A DNA stretch of 64,000 nucleotides from Sinohyriopsis cumingii (Eukaryota > Mollusca > Bivalvia > Unionida > Unionidae). This document shows, piece by piece, positions 19,404-28,044 of the stretch; position 1 is the first letter of the stretch, and the number at the start of each line of letters is the position of its first letter. The notes under the pieces are model-generated. The model did no database searches. It saw nothing but the letters and a program-made list of their open reading frames with translations, and was not told where the DNA came from. The stretch lies in NCBI GenBank assembly GCA_028554795.2, contig CM068825.1, positions 156,813,553-156,877,552 of the forward strand. The letters run 5' to 3'. Both the position numbers and the translations under genes were made by a program.

Positions 19404-19783
19404 GCTCCCACCAGTCCTCCCAACATGGTTCCCAAGACTCCTTTCAGTATGGGGCCTAACAAGAGAGGTAAAATGCCTCCACGTTGCACTAACATCTTCT
19501 TTTTTTGACGAATGGGAATTTTCTTTTGAACCATTTGGCGAAGAACGTGACGATGTTTGCCTAAGCATTGTTTCTGGTGTTTGGACAAAGGGATCGTGCC
19601 TTTCAAAACGTTGAAACAACATTCGCACACGGTATCGATGACCTCTTTGGAGGCTGTTTGAATGAGTTTTTTTCGTAGGGGTGGAGAAGCTTTGGACAGG
19701 ACAGATAACATGTCCCCATGTTTGGCTAAACGTGGTGGCAGTCCTTTCCTTTTCTTTCCTTGGGGTTTTCTGGAGGGTGACAT
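19397..19783 (-). CDS. Polinton conserved virion/core-like protein (128 aa)
   Basis: A well-known but functionally unassigned Maverick protein: a helical domain (LSVLSKASPPLRKKLIQT, EVIDTVCECCFNVLKG), a basic segment (KKIPIRQKKKMLVQRGG) and a hydrophobic glycine-rich tail (ILPLLLGPILKGVLG). The basic plus hydrophobic-tail layout recalls minor virion proteins. The first ATG is at 19,783 (MSPSRKPQGKKRKG). The longer frame begins with GTG. It is homologous in layout to residues 5-110 of the protein encoded at 19,842-20,762. A TATA box lies about 55 bp upstream. Confidence 0.75.
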   Translation of the reverse strand: MSPSRKPQGKKRKGLPPRLAKHGDMLSVLSKASPPLRKKLIQTASKEVIDTVCECCFNVLKGTIPLSKHQKQCLGKHRHVLRQMVQKKIPIRQKKKMLVQRGGILPLLLGPILKGVLGTMLGGLVGAR

Positions 19784-19833
19784 CTTTGAGTCTTCAGGAG
19801 CACCAAAAAACACTGATACCCGACTTGGTCACA

Positions 19834-19847
19834 GGCCTTTTTTATAC
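19834..19847 (-). promoter_or_regulatory. TATA box for the 128-aa core-like gene
   Basis: The minus strand reads GTATAAAAAAGGCC. The distance to the ATG (19,783) leaves a plausible start site near 19,810. It lies across the stop of the neighbouring upstream gene. Confidence 0.55.
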
Positions 19848-20762
19848 TGGAACGCGTCGCCACTGATTGTCTTTACGTCGTATTAGTTTGAGGACAGGCA
19901 TGACACGTCGTGCAGGGGTACGTAACGGACTAAATCGAACCAGTTCTTGCTTGGACAAATCCAGTAAACTTTGTAACATGCCCGATCTTTCTTGAACTTT
20001 GATTTTGGGAGAAGGTACTTTGTGAGCAGCAGCCACTGCCACTAAATTGGAAGGTCCTGCCACTGGGGAAGTTCTTTTGGGGGTCATCAACGGAGAAGTT
20101 CTTGGTGTGATCAACGTCTCCAAGTACTCTTCAGTTCTGGGTGTCATCAACGGAGAAGTGGACAAACGTGAAGCTGCCGGAGACGCAGTCACTGCCGTGG
20201 CAGGTCGTGGTTTGCGAGTGTAAGGTTGCGTCCTGGCCGAAGTGCCTCTCTTGCGACTAGTTTTCTGTGGACTTTTCTTTTTCTGGGGGCTTCTTTTCTT
20301 TTTCCGGGGTGGTGGTGGTGTCTGGTCAGAGGAGGGTCCTGCCACTGGAGAAGTTCTCCTTGGGGACCTGGCCTTTTTCTTCTTGGGGCTTCGTTGGACT
20401 TTTGTCTTGGGTATAACTTTGGGGGCATTAGGATCCCATCTTAAGAGTGAGCGAATGATGACCCCTCCTAGAGTACCGCTCCCTCCAGGTTTCAAAATAA
20501 TTTGTTTTTTGGTTTGAGTGTCGATGCGGGGATCGGCCAGTTGGACCAAAGCGACTTTGTTTCGATCGAAAAAGCGTTTGGTTTGATGAGGAATCTGAAT
20601 GATTCCTTGGAGTAATTGACGTGCCGTCACCGTGAACCATCGTAAGACTTCTTTGAGACTAGCTTCTAAGACACGAGCTCGTGTTTGTGGATTTTTTTCT
20701 CGACTGATGCCATACAAGGCACGAATCAATTTGACGGGAAGATGCGACTGAAGGGACGTCAT
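19842..20762 (-). CDS. Polinton core-like protein with long basic tail (306 aa)
   Basis: The preferred start is the ATG at 20,762, because the longer frame only overlaps the ATPase gene. Residues 1-115 align with the 128-aa protein at 19,397: a helical region (LYGISREKNPQTRARVLEASLKEVL is the matching part), then IDTQTKKQIILKPGGSG and a hydrophobic helix. The rest is lysine/arginine/proline-rich with repeats (RTSPVAGPS twice, SPLMTP and similar four times). This suggests a DNA-binding core protein. The frame is intact. The role is inferred from composition. Confidence 0.7.
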   Translation of the reverse strand: MTSLQSHLPVKLIRALYGISREKNPQTRARVLEASLKEVLRWFTVTARQLLQGIIQIPHQTKRFFDRNKVALVQLADPRIDTQTKKQIILKPGGSGTLGGVIIRSLLRWDPNAPKVIPKTKVQRSPKKKKARSPRRTSPVAGPSSDQTPPPPRKKKRSPQKKKSPQKTSRKRGTSARTQPYTRKPRPATAVTASPAASRLSTSPLMTPRTEEYLETLITPRTSPLMTPKRTSPVAGPSNLVAVAAAHKVPSPKIKVQERSGMLQSLLDLSKQELVRFSPLRTPARRVMPVLKLIRRKDNQWRRVPV

Positions 20763-20815
20763 GTTCGCACTGTGTGAGACAGACGAAAAAGGGTCTGAGG
20801 TTTTAATAGATTTTT

Positions 20816-21559
20816 TTATGGGGAGTGAAATGAAGTCGAGGACGGAGACGTGTACAGGACAGGCCCTCCGTCTTGGCACCAGTGGTGAAACAAGTGGGTA
20901 CGAAATCGCAAATCCTCGGGAGTCGTAGGTTTCAAATCGACGAGTAAATAGGCGTGTGGTGTTTGAGTGGCATCGTCGTACGCCTGAGTCAGCCAAGGCG
21001 TTCCTAACTGTTTGGCTAAGACTTGCACTTGCGATTTATCTCGAGGGCTTTTAAACAAGACCACGTAATGCGCATTGAGACTGATGGTGCGATGGGGTTT
21101 ACTTTGTTGAAACAAATTTTGGGTGATGTAAACGACACTGGCATTACGGTGATGCCCTTTGCGCGTGAACCACAGTTTAATTTCTTCTTCGTCTTCTCCT
21201 AACATGTCGTCGAAAATGACCAAATGGGTTAGACGGGAGTCAGAGACGATGCCGTCGTCTTCTTTAGGAATGCCTTCCACAAACACGATGGAATCGCCTT
21301 GACTTTCTCGCAAGAGGCTGTACGCCGATTGCCACTCTTTGTAACACCACACGATTCGTTGAGGGGGTCGATCGATCAAATGATGTTTATGTTCGATCAA
21401 ACGTTTGACGAATTCGGTTTTGCCTGAACCGCTAGGTCCAGCAATGAGCATGTTAAAGGGATGGCGAAGATACAAAGCCTCCCAACTGGCACGATCTAAG
21501 TGTTCGTCGATGACTTTGACAGTAGAGGAAGAGGGAGCAGAGACAGCAGAGGTAGCCAT
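20816..21559 (-). CDS. Polinton A32-type DNA-packaging ATPase (247 aa)
   Basis: FtsK/HerA-superfamily ATPase that powers genome packaging into the capsid. With the start at 21,559 the Walker A motif GPSGSGKT is at residues 41-48 and Walker B (THLVIFDDML) around 113-120, followed by the sensor region (ASVVYITQNLF). The open frame extends to 21,598, but the ATG at 21,559 is preferred because a TATA box at 21,607-21,614 would put the transcript start near 21,580. It is the first gene of the minus-strand capsid block. The frame is intact. Confidence 0.93.
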   Translation of the reverse strand: MATSAVSAPSSSTVKVIDEHLDRASWEALYLRHPFNMLIAGPSGSGKTEFVKRLIEHKHHLIDRPPQRIVWCYKEWQSAYSLLRESQGDSIVFVEGIPKEDDGIVSDSRLTHLVIFDDMLGEDEEEIKLWFTRKGHHRNASVVYITQNLFQQSKPHRTISLNAHYVVLFKSPRDKSQVQVLAKQLGTPWLTQAYDDATQTPHAYLLVDLKPTTPEDLRFRTHLFHHWCQDGGPVLYTSPSSTSFHSP

Positions 21560-21606
21560 GGTGTGAGAAATGTCACTTGTGACACGAAAAACAAACAAGA
21601 CAAGAG

Positions 21607-21614
21607 TTTATATA
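21607..21614 (-). promoter_or_regulatory. TATA box of the ATPase gene
   Basis: The minus strand reads TATATAAA, 48 bp before the ATG at 21,559, just below the AATAAA of the polymerase unit. Confidence 0.65.
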
Positions 21615-21629
21615 CTTTTTCAGAACACG

Positions 21630-21635
21630 TTTATT
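21630..21635 (-). terminator. AATAAA poly(A) signal of the polymerase unit
   Basis: The minus strand reads AATAAA 8 bases after the stop of the membrane protein gene (21,643). It separates the polymerase transcription unit from the ATPase/capsid block. Confidence 0.65.
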
Positions 21636-21642
21636 GAATGTT

Positions 21643-21993
21643 TCAAACATAAATACGAAAGACAAAAATGCATAAAAGCCAAAGGCTTAAGTACAAGAAT
21701 AAAAGGCACATGATAACCATGAACGTGGAATAAAAACAAGTGTCTGTACAACAACCACATGTTCTGGGTAAAGTTGTAACCAGTTCTATAGTAGGGGGTA
21801 AGGTCACACAAGTGTCCTCCCGAAAGGGTCTTTCAGGCCTGTCCACGACAGTCGTGTCCTGGGTGACGGGTTCTTCTGGCACCGTCACTAACACAGGTTG
21901 AAAAGTAACTTTTTTCCTTGAATAACTCTCGTGCATACTGGGCCACCTCTTGTGTCCAAGCCTCAAAACCCTGGTCTCGGTGATGTCCAACAT
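21643..21993 (-). CDS. Small C-terminally anchored membrane protein (116 aa)
   Basis: Function not recognised. From the first ATG (21,993) the protein has a hydrophilic head with many V, T and P residues, a CGCC motif, and one C-terminal membrane segment (about residues 90-114, FMVIMCLLFLYLSLWLLCIF). The same frame is open upstream to about 22,070, overlapping the polymerase end, but lacks an ATG there. It could be expressed from the polymerase transcript. A virion or membrane role is inference. Confidence 0.5.
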   Translation of the reverse strand: MLDITETRVLRLGHKRWPSMHESYSRKKVTFQPVLVTVPEEPVTQDTTVVDRPERPFREDTCVTLPPTIELVTTLPRTCGCCTDTCFYSTFMVIMCLLFLYLSLWLLCIFVFRIYV

Positions 21994-22060
21994 TTGACTC
22001 CTAACCAATCTGGTTTCTTCTTCGTCAACGACATGGTAAGTTACTTCAATGAACAATGAA

Positions 22061-25000
22061 CTATCGATCTTGCCTAGGGTTCCTTTTCATATACAGACCA
22101 ATACCGACGTGACCGTACGGTAAGGTGAAGTGATTGGGAAGTCGCACTCGCTTCTGGTATACAATTTGATAGACTTTTTCCAAGGGTCGACTGACGATGT
22201 GGTGAGTGGGTAAACGTACAATCTTGTTCGGTTGATAGGTGGTCACTTTAAAGTTTCCATCCTCTCCCGATTGCAAGGCTTCTTTCAATACCCCAAAGTT
22301 GACCACTCGACTGGTACGATGATTCAGAGTCAGTCCTTTCACTTTGCACGTCGTGTGCACTTCTCCTTGTTTGTCACGGTATTCGTAGCCGTAATTTTTG
22401 GGACCACCACTGACGAAACTTAGAATCTTGTCGTCGGGATGCTCGTCTGTCCAGGCTCCTAAACGGTCTCCTTCGATGTCAGGGTGCTGTTGAATCGGGT
22501 GATGGATGTAAATGCAACTGTCCGTGTCAAAGTACAGGACGCGTTCTTCTAACAGTTCTAAAGCTTCGTACAATTTTAAGCGAGCATGAGCTGTCACGTA
22601 AGCCGCAATGATGACATTTCCAAAAGGGTCGTCTTGTACAAAGTCCAGATACTTCTTCGTAATTGACCAAGATCAAATTCTCTCGAACGACGTCCACGTG
22701 TTTCATGTATTTGGTTTTGTCGTGAATCATCTGGAAGTAGCGTGAAGGTTCTGTCAAATATTCCGTCTTGGGTAAACACGGTCGTTGTGCCATTTTACCC
22801 CACAAGCAATTTAACATCACTTTGGCAAACGATCGCCTGCCTTCGTTTTTTTCGATGTGGTCTAAAGAGATGCCTTCTTGTGCGTAGTATTTCTCTTTGA
22901 ATTGTATTTGGTCTTCGGGAGTGTGACACCAGGAAGGATAGCCGCTGGCTTCTTGTTTCAGTTTCAAAAAGGCATCCACGTAGTCGGCGAAAATGCCTTT
23001 CTGAGTAGGGTCACCCTTGTGGTACTGTTGTGTCTTGGGAAAGTGGCAAATTTCGTACACTTCTAACAGTTGGTATCCCATGTCCAGAGCTTTGAACAAT
23101 TCCACGCTGACCCAGGTTCCCGTCAAGGCACGTTCTTCCTGGCTGTGATGGCAAGGCTGGTCCTGGTTGCACGTTTCGGCACAAGTACGGCACAAGGGAA
23201 ACATCAGTTTGCCTTGACAATGGTGAGGTAAGACGGGATGGTATAGGTTCGTGGGAGGCAAAACTTTACACTTGATCAAGCCTTCGTATTGTCGAATGTT
23301 TTTCAGGTCAATGTGTTCCGTCAACAATTGCGGGTGCCCTACAGGAAAGCGACAATATTTGCACACGTAGGGATACAGCGAACACACGTCCAAGTATTTG
23401 ATTTCTTCTCCTTTCTCTTCGTCGGCTTGGTACAGCAAACAGGTGGCATTGGTCCTTCCTCCGTACAAACTATCCCTCGGGTTCAGCGGGTCCATGAACT
23501 GGTAACTTTCCACGAGGCGTTTAAACTCGGGATCGGTTTTCAAACGGTGATTGTACTCGTGTTCCCACATTTCCACCACTTGGTATCCTTGCTGTTCTAA
23601 CTTTAGGCGTCGCTGACAAGTGTCCTGGTACAAGTCTTCCATGGTTCGTTGCAAAAACTGATTTTAGTGTCACGGTCAGGGTAACAGACGGGACATCCGT
23701 GAAATAAGCAACCGTTAAACTCGTACACGATCTTGGGGTTTTCTAAGTCCCAGCCATCTACCGAATACGTTCCGATGGTCTTTTCGCCTCCTCCGTTGCG
23801 GGCATGCTGAATCCATTTGTCTTCCTTGTCGCACAAGTAATGTAACCAACGTAGGGCTTTGACCGAGTATTGACGCTTGACATAGTGGGTCGTTTGAGGA
23901 CTGATGACAGCCACGGTGTTTTCAGGCATGAATCGTTGGCGGTACACTAAGGAACACGCTTTGGCAATGGTGCAAGCTTCTTTCAAAGGATCGACCCCTC
24001 CGTGTTCCATGAACAGTTCTCGAAATTTTCCACAGCAACGTCGTAAAATGTCCACGTCGGAACGACAATACTTTAGCATTTCTTCCTGAAAGTCGAAAGG
24101 GTCGGAGGCATGAGCCTGGTACCAAGCGTAGAAAGCTTCTCGTTGTTCGGTACGCATGTTGTCGGGGTCGTAATAGTGAGCCTCAGGCAAATGGGGTAGA
24201 ACGGCATGTTGATTGGCTTCCGTATTGAAAAAGTGTGGAAAGTACCCTTTAGCCATTTCTGTCATTCCAAACGTTTTAGGCATTCGACTCAAAGGCATGG
24301 CCAAGTAACTCATCGAATCTTTAAACTGTACTTGTCCCACTTGCATGAAAATGATTTTGGCTCCGTTCAAAGTGACTTTAGGACGCTCGGTGCCTTGTTC
24401 CGCATAGTACCTCAAAAGAAACTGTCCATCGTATCCGGAGAAATTGTGAGCCATCACCGTGGCATGACGATGACAATCTCCGTAACGTTCGATGTCCTCT
24501 TGGCTCCACGTCTTGTCGATGGGGTCTAAGAGCCATTGGGCAAAATCGGCTAACGTGTTTGGTTCCCGAAAGATTTTTTCACGCCCTCCGGGAATCTTGC
24601 TGCAGTGAGGTCAATGACTGAAGATAGGTTCTTGAATGCACTTCTCGCACGCTCGATGAGCCACGCAGAAATTAGGAATGTGAATGCCGGTCTCTTGCAT
24701 ACATTCGAAATCGAAAAAGATGAAATTGCCTTTCTTCTTGTGACCGTCCTCTTTCTCTGGTGGGGGTTGGTATTTTTGCACGTAGCATTGGTGTTCCAAG
24801 TCCACGATGCGGTGACAAATGTGACATTTTTTTTTTCCTGAACATACGTATGCCTTGGTACTATTGGTACGTATGCCTTGTCTACACGTAGGGCACAATC
24901 TCAAGAGTTGACAAACACATTTCTGCTGTGAACCTTGCGTCTTCAGATGTTGTTGGTAACAGGTAGGACTGACAAACGTGCGCAAACAAGTCGAACAAGG

Positions 25001-26122
25001 CACTGGTCCTTCGCTCAGACAGGGTGGAGAGGCCAAACATCCTGGGCATTTCATTCCACAATGCTTGTGTTGCTCTCGATTGTTATAACCATAGTCACAT
25101 TTCTCACAATAATAACTGTATCCCAGGAATCCAGTGATACTGGTAATGGTATCGAAATGGTCATCGTGATGATAGACATGAATGTATTTTCCGTCCTTAA
25201 AATCTTGGCCTCGAAACAACAGAGTTCCACGCATTTCTTGAGGGTGCACTTTCAAGGTGTAGCGTGGAGCTAGGGCATCTTGCAATTTTTGCATCTCAGG
25301 AATGCCACAGGGTGTGTCTTTGGACAGTCCGGCTTGTTGTAACAGGAGTTCTGCTTCGTTTCGTTGTTTGGCTCGATCGCATCGTTGAATAGTTTTCCAG
25401 GTTCTTCTCCATTCTACCGTGTCGTTCTTGTTGGCATTGGTTCGTCCCACCACGATGGCACGGGCTAAACTCATCTGGTCTTGAGGGTTGTTAATTCGGA
25501 CGAGACTCTTTTTGGTGTTGCGAAGGTCGTCCACCAATAACATCTTTTTGCATCCAGTTCCTTGAGGAGGAGAGACGTGGGCCATTTTCAGTGTGGCTTT
25601 ACCATCGGTGATGTCAAACTGGTCATTAGATTGTTGCACCTGTTGTATCTTGTCCATGACTTTGGAAGGGGTCAGTTCTGCGGGTCTGCTAAACTCGATC
25701 CAAACAGGGGATTTCAAACCGTCGTGATCTATGGATAGTGTCAAGCGATCGTCTTCTTTGGCTTGACATTGTCGCTTGAGTGCGGTGAGCAAAGAATCCC
25801 ACATCTCGGTGATAAACCCTTCTGCTTTCTCCAAGGGTACGTCGGCCTTGGAATCTTTAAACTTCACCGTGTAGGTGTAAGCCGTGGTTCTAAATTTTCT
25901 AGAGGAGCGCTTTTCCGTCTCTCGAATGGAATAGTACTTTTCAGGGTTGACTAAGGGTGGTGAACTTGGTTTAGAGGGTTCGGATTCTGGTTCACTCATG
26001 TCCTCTTCAAAATCACTGGCATGAATTTGTGCCAAGATTTCAGCCCTGGTACGAGGCGATAGATCACGTTTCTGCCTCTTACTTTCTTCTTCTTTCTTCT
26101 CGAATGATAAGGATCGTTTCAT
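22061..26122 (-). pseudogene. Protein-primed-type DNA polymerase B, disrupted by one stop and two frameshifts
   Basis: Replicative polymerase of the element. From the ATG at 26,122: a lysine-rich head, a conserved N-terminal domain (AELTPSKVMDKIQQVQ), a cysteine/histidine-rich zinc region (about residues 333-460), and ExoI (IFFDFECMQETG). An in-frame TGA follows at 24,611-24,613. The same frame then gives ExoII (AHNFSGYDGQFLLRY) and ExoIII (YCRSDVDILRRC). A frameshift near the A5/T5 run at 23,653-23,665 leads to motif A (YLDVCSLYPYVC) and motif B (FAKVMLNCLWGKM). A second frameshift near 22,650-22,660 leads to motif C (YFDTDS). All catalytic motifs survive, so decay is recent. The total is about 1,350 codons, normal for Polintons. 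Confidence 0.95.
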
Positions 26123-26256
26123 CTTGAGTGAAAATCGTCAAATGACTCAAGTTTAAACACCATAGACTAATTTATAGTCATGGCAGGCCAGCGTATATAA
26201 AAGGGTGTGTGTCTTGTCCTTTCACTATTCATTTCACTCTCAAGCTGAGCACAACG
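26123..26256. promoter_or_regulatory. Bidirectional promoter between polymerase B and zinc-knuckle gene
   Basis: Two TATA boxes face outward within 134 bp. On the minus strand CTATAAATTAG (26,167-26,177) serves polymerase. On the plus strand TATATAAAAG (26,194-26,203) serves the zinc-knuckle gene. The boxes are only about 17 bp apart. Confidence 0.7.
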
Positions 26257-26725
26257 ATGGAAGAGACTACCCAGATGGAACGTTTCGTCAGAGCTTTGCG
26301 AGGGGTCATTAGAAAATTCTCTTCAGACCAGCCGACGGACTACTCTCCTTCCTTTCGAGATAAAAGTCAAGATACTTGCTATATCTGTCAGAAGAAAGGG
26401 CATTGGTCTTCAGAGTGTCCAGACCGTCAAAAAAAAAAAAACAGGGGCTAAAAAAGACAAAAGTCAAGATACCTGTTATTATTGTAAAGAAAAAGGACAT
26501 TGGTCTCCAGATTGCCCAAAAAAGAAACAAGAGGAGTCAGAAGAAAAGAGGGATTCTTCAGAAGAAGAGAGGGATTCTTCGAAAGAAGAGAGGGCTTCTT
26601 CAGAGGAAGAAGAGGAAGAAAGAAGACAATTCTATTTAAAAGAAACAAAGAAACAGGAGAAGAAAAGAAGAAGGGAAGAAAATGAGGAAAAAACGGTGAA
26701 GAAATTGAAAAAACAGAGAGACTAA
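26257..26725 (+). pseudogene. Two-CCHC zinc-knuckle protein, frame broken at an A13 run
   Basis: The first ATG after the TATA box is at 26,257. The first knuckle (CYICQKKGHWSSEC) is followed by a run of 13 A (26,429-26,441), where the frame ends soon after. A different frame continues with a second near-identical knuckle (CYYCKEKGHWSPDC), then DSSEEERDSSKEERASSEEE repeats and a lysine/arginine-rich end at 26,725. CCHC knuckles bind single-stranded nucleic acid. The run may be an indel, a polymerase-slippage site or an assembly error. The gene points away from polymerase B. Confidence 0.7.
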
Positions 26726-26972
26726 ATAAGGAGAAAGAAGAAGTGTAAGAACTTTTTAAAGTGTTCTGTGGTGAATTGTGAATTGGATTGTAAAAAATGG
26801 ATAAAAGAATACATGAATGATATAAGGTAAGTGTCTTTGAGTTTTGATTTTAAAATAAGAAGCTACACTCAAGCACTCATACACAGACACGTACTATAAG
26901 GGTAAAATGGGTGGGGTTTATTTTTGAGTTATTGGCAAATTGAAATTGTATTTCTTTTCGAGAAATGTGGGT
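26726..26972. other. AT-rich spacer between convergent genes
   Basis: No gene seen. AAAATAAGAAGC near 26,852 contains no perfect AATAAA. The GGTGGGG-TTATTTTTGAG patch precedes the stem-loop region of the minus-strand neighbour. Confidence 0.4.
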
Positions 26973-26988
26973 GGCCCTGAAAAGGGCC
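26973..26988 (-). terminator. Histone-type 3' stem-loop (186-aa gene)
   Basis: The minus strand reads GGCCCTTTTCAGGGCC, perfect, 27 bases after the stop at 27,016. Downstream is TTTCTCGAAAAGAAATAC, again like a histone downstream element. Confidence 0.85.
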
Positions 26989-27015
26989 TTTTTTCTTTAT
27001 GGTGTAGGAGTGAGT

Positions 27016-27576
27016 TTAACCAATCAACTTTAACTGCCTTAAGCCTTTGCCACGGCCAAGGCCTACTTCTGATGATTGGGTTGAAATCACTAAGGGTGGT
27101 ACGACAGGCTTAGTCACAGGGTTGGCGGGTTTAGCTCGGGAAGGTCGTATTCTCTTCGGTCGTGATAAAGAAGTCTGATACATTTGTTTCAGACTTCTTA
27201 ACTCCGCTAAAATGTCCAACAGTACCGTAGCCGTTTGATTTTCACCCTCTTGTTTCTTTGCTGCTACTTCTTCTTGCTGTTGTTGCTGTTGTTTTTTTCT
27301 TACCTCTTCTTGTTGCTGTTGCTGTTGCTGTAGGAGAAAAGCTTGTTCCGCTTCCTTTTGTCGTTGCATAAATTTCTCCAGTTCTTCTTTCTGTCTCTGT
27401 CTAAAATTCTCCACTTGCGGTAATGAAGAAGGTAACGAAGGTTCCGGAACAAATTCTTGCGAGGCAAGAAAATCCACAAAATCCCAATGTACCTCTTCTG
27501 AAAGTAAGTCCGGGTTCCCTTGGGCAGTCTCCCCTGCTGGTGCACCCCAATGGATCGTTTTCTGAGTTTCCGTCAT
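27016..27576 (-). CDS. Polinton glutamine-rich coiled-coil accessory protein (186 aa)
   Basis: Function not recognised. The head is acidic (LLSEEVHWDFVDFLASQEF). A central helix (FRQRQKEELEKFMQRQKEAEQ) leads into two Q runs of seven with EEV spacers. A short leucine helix (LLDILAELRSLKQMY) is followed by a basic proline-rich end. The ATG at 27,576 lies below TATATAGATT (minus, about 27,621-27,630). A histone-type stem-loop terminates the transcript. Remains of a similar coiled coil plus stem-loop are seen in the decayed Polinton near 47,650-48,050. Confidence 0.7.
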   Translation of the reverse strand: MTETQKTIHWGAPAGETAQGNPDLLSEEVHWDFVDFLASQEFVPEPSLPSSLPQVENFRQRQKEELEKFMQRQKEAEQAFLLQQQQQQQEEVRKKQQQQQQEEVAAKKQEGENQTATVLLDILAELRSLKQMYQTSLSRPKRIRPSRAKPANPVTKPVVPPLVISTQSSEVGLGRGKGLRQLKLIG

Positions 27577-27795
27577 GTTGAATCACTGTCGCATAGATTG
27601 ACTGCACACAAGCGCTAACGAATCTATATAGACCACGTGACGTCACAGACTGCTCTCTTCGGATTGGATGCGAGCTGACTGAATTTTGTAACGCGTGTTC
27701 GGATTGGTGAATGAATTCAATCCGTTTCAATCCTTCCTGTACCTATAAATAAGCGCAGTTCACTGCATTGATTCACTTGTTCTCGTCGCTTCAAG
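27577..27795. promoter_or_regulatory. Divergent promoter with CRE and E-box
   Basis: A consensus cAMP-response element TGACGTCA (27,638-27,645) overlaps an E-box CACGTG (27,634-27,639). A minus-strand TATATA (27,625-27,630) serves the 186-aa gene. A plus-strand TATAAATA (27,744-27,751) serves the 77-aa gene. Factor binding is inferred from consensus only. A CACGT core is also present in the shared left-arm motif. Confidence 0.6.
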
Positions 27796-28029
27796 ATGTG
27801 GACCGATGTGCAATCTTCTACGCTTGTGTCTTCCATGATGTTTAGGACGGACATGCTCATGTATGTCCGATCCAAGTGGACCATTGTCCACAGGACAAAC
27901 ACCAGCCTGTGGATACGTAGGATCTACGTTGAAAGACAAGGATGCCTGAAAAGAGTGCTGATTTACGGACCAACAGTGAGACGTAGCCTAAGGACAAGAA
28001 GAAGACCAATGCGGTACCATTTATGTTAA
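27796..28029 (+). CDS. Polinton terminal accessory protein, basic (77 aa)
   Basis: Function not recognised. The ATG at 27,796 lies about 45 bp after a TATA box (27,744-27,751). The protein is arginine-rich (RRIYVERQGCLKRV, RRSLRTRRRPMR), with several methionines and a short hydrophobic patch. It ends 24 bases before a perfect histone-type stem-loop in the right TIR, mirroring accessory gene 1 at the left end. The length, basic character and stem-loop together recall a small histone-like transcript, but there is no histone fold. Confidence 0.6.
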   Translation: MWTDVQSSTLVSSMMFRTDMLMYVRSKWTIVHRTNTSLWIRRIYVERQGCLKRVLIYGPTVRRSLRTRRRPMRYHLC

Positions 28030-28044
28030 TGAATACATTAACAT

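Noticed and set aside
23653..23665. Programmed frameshift in polymerase B
   Set aside because: The T5 run does not form an X XXY YYZ heptamer in the right phase, and two other lesions in the gene favour decay.
27796..28029. Histone gene
   Set aside because: The transcript ends in a histone-type stem-loop, but the 77-aa product has no histone-fold pattern.
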